A stretch of 64,000 bases of DNA from Bacillota bacterium (GTDB lineage Bacteria > Bacillota > Clostridia > Christensenellales > JAEXRW01), in assembly GCA_023454175.1 (NCBI GenBank), contig JAEXRW010000009.1, positions 62,001 to 126,000 on the forward strand, written 5' to 3'. Below, piece after piece: positions 61,231 to 64,000 of the stretch. The notes beneath the pieces are model-generated. The model was not told where the DNA came from. It was given only the letters and a program-made list of their open reading frames with translations, and did not search any database. The translations under genes were made by a program, and so were the position numbers. How positions within the stretch are numbered: the stretch's first letter is position 1; every line of letters starts with the position of its first letter.

Positions 61231-61418
61231 CCGGATGATGCCCTGAAAGGGCTTGTAATGCATCCCCTTCTACGGACACTTCCAGCATTATAACACACAT
61301 CTCGGAAAACACTACCCTGTAAATATAGACATTTAGAAAAAGATTGATACCCTGAAATATGCGCACACGGTTCGGTGCGCTTTTACAAACCATTTGAAAA
61401 GGACTGTGTTCTTGCAGT

Positions 61419-62081
61419 ATGCTTGGGAGAGGACGGGAGGGGTATACCATCATCACCGGGCTTCTGCAGCTGAAAAAGGATCACGCTCAAAAGGCATCCA
61501 AGGTGCTGGCGGATGCATTCTTCGATGATGCATTCTACCGGCACGTGTTCCCGGATATCGAAACGCGCAAAAAGGTGCTGCCGCTGATCTATGAAACGAT
61601 CACTTCCCTTTTTGTGGCGAAGGGGATGGCGTATGCGACGTCTGAAAATATGGAGGGCGTGATGCTGGTGCGCGGGAGTGGAGAGGGTTTCGACCCGGGC
61701 GCTTTTTTCCGCGCGCTGAAAATGCTGCGTGTGCTGCGGTATGTGCCCCTCATAAAAACCATCCGGCGGTCGATGCCTTTCCGCGCCATCTGGGAGGGCC
61801 TGGACCACTTCTTCAAACGGTATAAGGGATTCATCTGGCTGGACATGATCGCCGTGGACCCAGGCCACCGGCACGGGGGCCACATGGGCCGGATGATGCG
61901 CGCGCTGCTGGCCGATGTGGACGCAAAACAGACCTTCTGCATGCTGGAGACCGAGACGCCGGGCAACGTGCCCATCTACGAACACTATGGTTTCCGCCTG
62001 ATCCGGGCGGGCGAGGTGCAACCACAGAACGTGCCCTTTTTTTACATGGTGTATGACCCGATGGGGATCGTGAAGGAATAA
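61419..62081 (+). CDS. GNAT acetyltransferase
   Basis: The protein has 220 residues. FFDDAFYRHVFPDIETRKKVLPLIYETI and IAVDPGHRHGGHMGRMMRALLADV supply the acetyl-CoA site. VPIYEHYGFRL follows. No good RBS precedes ATG 61419. A strong GGGAGGGG sits 6 bases before the ATC-ATC codons at about 61449, so initiation there is conceivable but unproven. The 385 bases upstream contain the tandem repeat and no other gene. Confidence 0.85.
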   Translation: MLGRGREGYTIITGLLQLKKDHAQKASKVLADAFFDDAFYRHVFPDIETRKKVLPLIYETITSLFVAKGMAYATSENMEGVMLVRGSGEGFDPGAFFRALKMLRVLRYVPLIKTIRRSMPFRAIWEGLDHFFKRYKGFIWLDMIAVDPGHRHGGHMGRMMRALLADVDAKQTFCMLETETPGNVPIYEHYGFRLIRAGEVQPQNVPFFYMVYDPMGIVKE

Positions 62082-62161
62082 CTGCGCAGACTGTTCCAGC
62101 CCCAAGCCATCTTTCAGGATGCTCCGGAAGGATGCCCGTTCAATATTTGCATTTCGATAGT

Positions 62162-62707
62162 TCATCCGGATCCGTGTTTCGCCTGATATCTTTTCTGCGT
62201 ACCGTTGATCCAAAGGAAAACCAGGCGTACCAATAGCGAGATCCCGAAAAGAACAAGGAAATGGTAAAACACATTCCAATGATAAAAAGCTAAAATACCG
62301 ATAAGCGTGAATATGTAAAAAATGATGTTCAGAACGGTAAAGCCCACAGCACACCTGACCATGTACCCCGGCCACGAAGAGGAGTATTGTTCAGCCAGCA
62401 TCATAATGATCGGGGACAGAGTGATGCTGGAGAAAAAGACCGGCGAATAAAAGGGCAATAGCCTGATTTTATATTCTATCAAACCCAGTGTATCACCCAG
62501 GACCAGGTAGTTTATCGTACATCCTACCGCCGCGAGGGAGCCAATGAGCAATAGTTTACTGGCTCTTTTTCTATCCAGCAGTATGAGCCAGACAACATAA
62601 AACACGATGATAAGGCCTAGGATGATGAACCATCCAAGGGAAAAGACTTCCTTTGAGAGCCATTGCTGCAATGAAAGCTGCGCCAATTCTCTGCTTTTTT
62701 CATACAT
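62162..62707 (-). CDS. CBO0543-like membrane protein
   Basis: The 181-residue protein has five hydrophobic segments, the N-terminal one after WLSKEVFSLGW. KIRLLPFYSPVFFSSITLSPIIMMLAEQY has the pattern (Pro and Gln near a helix end) of the CBO0543 family found in Bacillus and Clostridium. The C terminus is basic (NGTQKRYQAKHGSG). Function unknown; some members are sporulation-associated. Confidence 0.65.
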   Translation of the reverse strand: MYEKSRELAQLSLQQWLSKEVFSLGWFIILGLIIVFYVVWLILLDRKRASKLLLIGSLAAVGCTINYLVLGDTLGLIEYKIRLLPFYSPVFFSSITLSPIIMMLAEQYSSSWPGYMVRCAVGFTVLNIIFYIFTLIGILAFYHWNVFYHFLVLFGISLLVRLVFLWINGTQKRYQAKHGSG

Positions 62708-62854
62708 AGCCGTTTGATCCTTCGTGCTAATATATGTAATTAGTATTCGACAGACGTTTCTGCCCTATAGCTACAAATAATTGGCTATTTTGCGAAAAGG
62801 ACAGATAAGAAGCAGCGATGATCATCGGCATCCATGATCAAAAAATTCATTACA

Positions 62855-62890
62855 AAAAAGAAAGGCGTAATCCAACCGCCTTTCTTTTCC
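62855..62890 (-). terminator. Terminator of the acyltransferase gene
   Basis: GAAAGGCG/CGCCTTTC stem (62860-62867 with 62877-62884), with a T-run on the minus strand just past the stop codon. Confidence 0.85.
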
Positions 62891-62908
62891 GTTCAGTATT
62901 TATCCTCT

Positions 62909-64000
62909 TTATACGGGCTTCCGTTTCGCCTTCTTGATGCCCAGGATAAAACGCAGCGGCGGCACATGCCGGAAGGCTTCGAAGAGCACCATGCAGGCGA
63001 CGAGCGTGAGCACAGCGATGGCGATGAACTGCACCGTGATCCCCGCATTCCAAAGCAGGACGTAATAGGCGATGACCATCATCACGGACTGGTGGAGGAT
63101 ATAGACCGGGAAGGCCGCCTGGTTCAGGTAATCCAGCACCTTCCCTCCCCTGTTCAGATACTTCTGCGCGAACGCGAGCATGGTGAGCAGCGCGCTGACA
63201 CCATAGAGGTTCCTTGCCAGGGCCAGTACGATGGACTGCCAGGCGAAATCGTCCATCCCCCATGCAACACGAAGCATGAGCCAGTAGAGCGGGAAGGATA
63301 CGACGAGCGTACCCAGGGACCACCATTTCATCTTATCGATCCGCTTCCACGCCCCATCGCTGGAGGCGATGAAGAAGCCGATCGTATAATACAGGCCAAA
63401 GAAGAAGGGGTTTTTGCCGCCGAGGTCGGGCAGGGCCTCCGATATCGTCAATGGGATGAAGAGCAGCAGCAGGAACCATCCCTTTTCAAAGAGCCTGCCG
63501 AAACCGCCCAAGCCCTTTTGCTCCCGGGCCTTTTTCACGTGGACGAAAAGGGGCAGGAGCACGCAGGAGATGACGAAAAGGTACAGGATGAACCACAGGT
63601 GCGCGGGCGTGAATGTACCCTGGTAGCCCGAGATATCCGAGAAGTCCGGGAAAAACTGCGTAAAGAGGTAATCAAAATACCCGCCGTGCAGGGTACCCTG
63701 CTGGAGGCGCGCCATGTACCCCTGGATGGGCACGATAAGTACAATGCCCAATATCAGCGGGATCAGCAGACGGAGGACGCGCTCCTTCAGGAAGTGGCCG
63801 GCGTCCCTCTTCTGCAAGGCGTACCAGGTGGAGACGCCCGCCACCAGGAAGAGCAGGGGCATGAACCAGGGCCACACGACAGACATGAAGCCCGCGCCGG
63901 CCATGCTGTTGGTACCGCTGTGAATGTAGTTGGCCTCCCAGGGATCAAACACCCGGGCGGCATGATAGGGGAAAAGAAGAAGGATGCCGAAAAGCCTGAG
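62909..64000 (-). CDS. Acyltransferase family 3 membrane protein, 5' end outside the window
   Basis: The frame is open through the right edge: the last bases of the window read LRLFGILLLFPYHAARVFDPW on the minus strand, with the catalytic His of the family in PYHAARVF. The visible part has nine or ten hydrophobic segments. It contains the loop FVHVKKAREQKGLGG and ends KAKRKPV. Family members transfer acyl groups to polysaccharides or glycolipids at the membrane. The GTG at 63952 is internal. Confidence 0.9.
   Translation of the reverse strand, partial: LRLFGILLLFPYHAARVFDPWEANYIHSGTNSMAGAGFMSVVWPWFMPLLFLVAGVSTWYALQKRDAGHFLKERVLRLLIPLILGIVLIVPIQGYMARLQQGTLHGGYFDYLFTQFFPDFSDISGYQGTFTPAHLWFILYLFVISCVLLPLFVHVKKAREQKGLGGFGRLFEKGWFLLLLFIPLTISEALPDLGGKNPFFFGLYYTIGFFIASSDGAWKRIDKMKWWSLGTLVVSFPLYWLMLRVAWGMDDFAWQSIVLALARNLYGVSALLTMLAFAQKYLNRGGKVLDYLNQAAFPVYILHQSVMMVIAYYVLLWNAGITVQFIAIAVLTLVACMVLFEAFRHVPPLRFILGIKKAKRKPV

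Overview
The window looks like chromosomal DNA of an anaerobic, low-GC-type Firmicute (Bacillota, probably Clostridia), though by eye its base composition is moderately GC-rich. The taxonomic cues are a nucleoid-occlusion protein Noc, DUF951, DegV, WalJ/YycJ, RlmH, many short lipoproteins with a single signal peptide, strong purine-rich ribosome binding sites, frequent TTG/GTG starts and sigma-A-type promoters, many with an extended -10 (TGnTATAAT). The metabolic cues are a hybrid cluster protein, a two-subunit iron-sulfur fumarase, an iron-sulfur flavoprotein and CDGSH proteins, all typical of anaerobes. The exact genus is not determined.

Several genes that normally sit in one block beside the replication origin (noc, rsmG, mnmG, mnmE, DUF951, rlmH, walJ) are all present but scattered over 8-42 kb, on both strands, with lipoproteins, regulators and transporters between them. 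This suggests an origin-proximal but rearranged region. I saw no rRNA, convincing tRNA, CRISPR array, integrase or transposase.

Layout. 0-6.3 kb: 3' end of hcp, a two-gene Kiwa anti-phage system (kwaA-kwaB) and a three-gene ABC-2 exporter operon. 6.4-18.9 kb: paralogous lipoproteins, noc, rsmG, a seven-repeat beta-propeller protein, mnmG, an acetyltransferase-mnmE pair and a methyltransferase. 18.9-27.2 kb: a triplicated-repeat membrane protein, a TetR/flavoprotein operon with a 30-bp perfect palindromic operator over its promoter, two signal peptidases I, DUF951, an alpha/beta hydrolase and an MFS exporter. 27.3-41.9 kb: lipoproteins (one frameshifted), an HExxH protein, TetR and XRE regulators, small enzymes, rlmH and a second lipoprotein pair, then CPBP protease and walJ. 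42.3-44.8 kb: fumarase alpha and beta, a double-CDGSH protein and a 46-residue basic protein. 44.8-64 kb: acetyltransferases, an epoxyqueuosine-reductase-like protein, a nitroreductase, a paired small DMT transporter, an ABC exporter with a consensus promoter, surface lipoproteins, a MazG-like protein, an alcohol dehydrogenase, an Imm70-like immunity protein, DegV, a Nudix hydrolase, a ubiquitin-like small protein next to a tandem array of hairpin repeats, and a partial acyltransferase at the right edge.

The only recognisable complete defence system is Kiwa. The best candidates for undescribed biology are the propeller protein with a cysteine-rich helical tail, the tandem hairpin array at 61.1 kb, and a few small accessory genes without recognisable family. 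All function calls come from reading the translated sequence against remembered family features; no database search was run.
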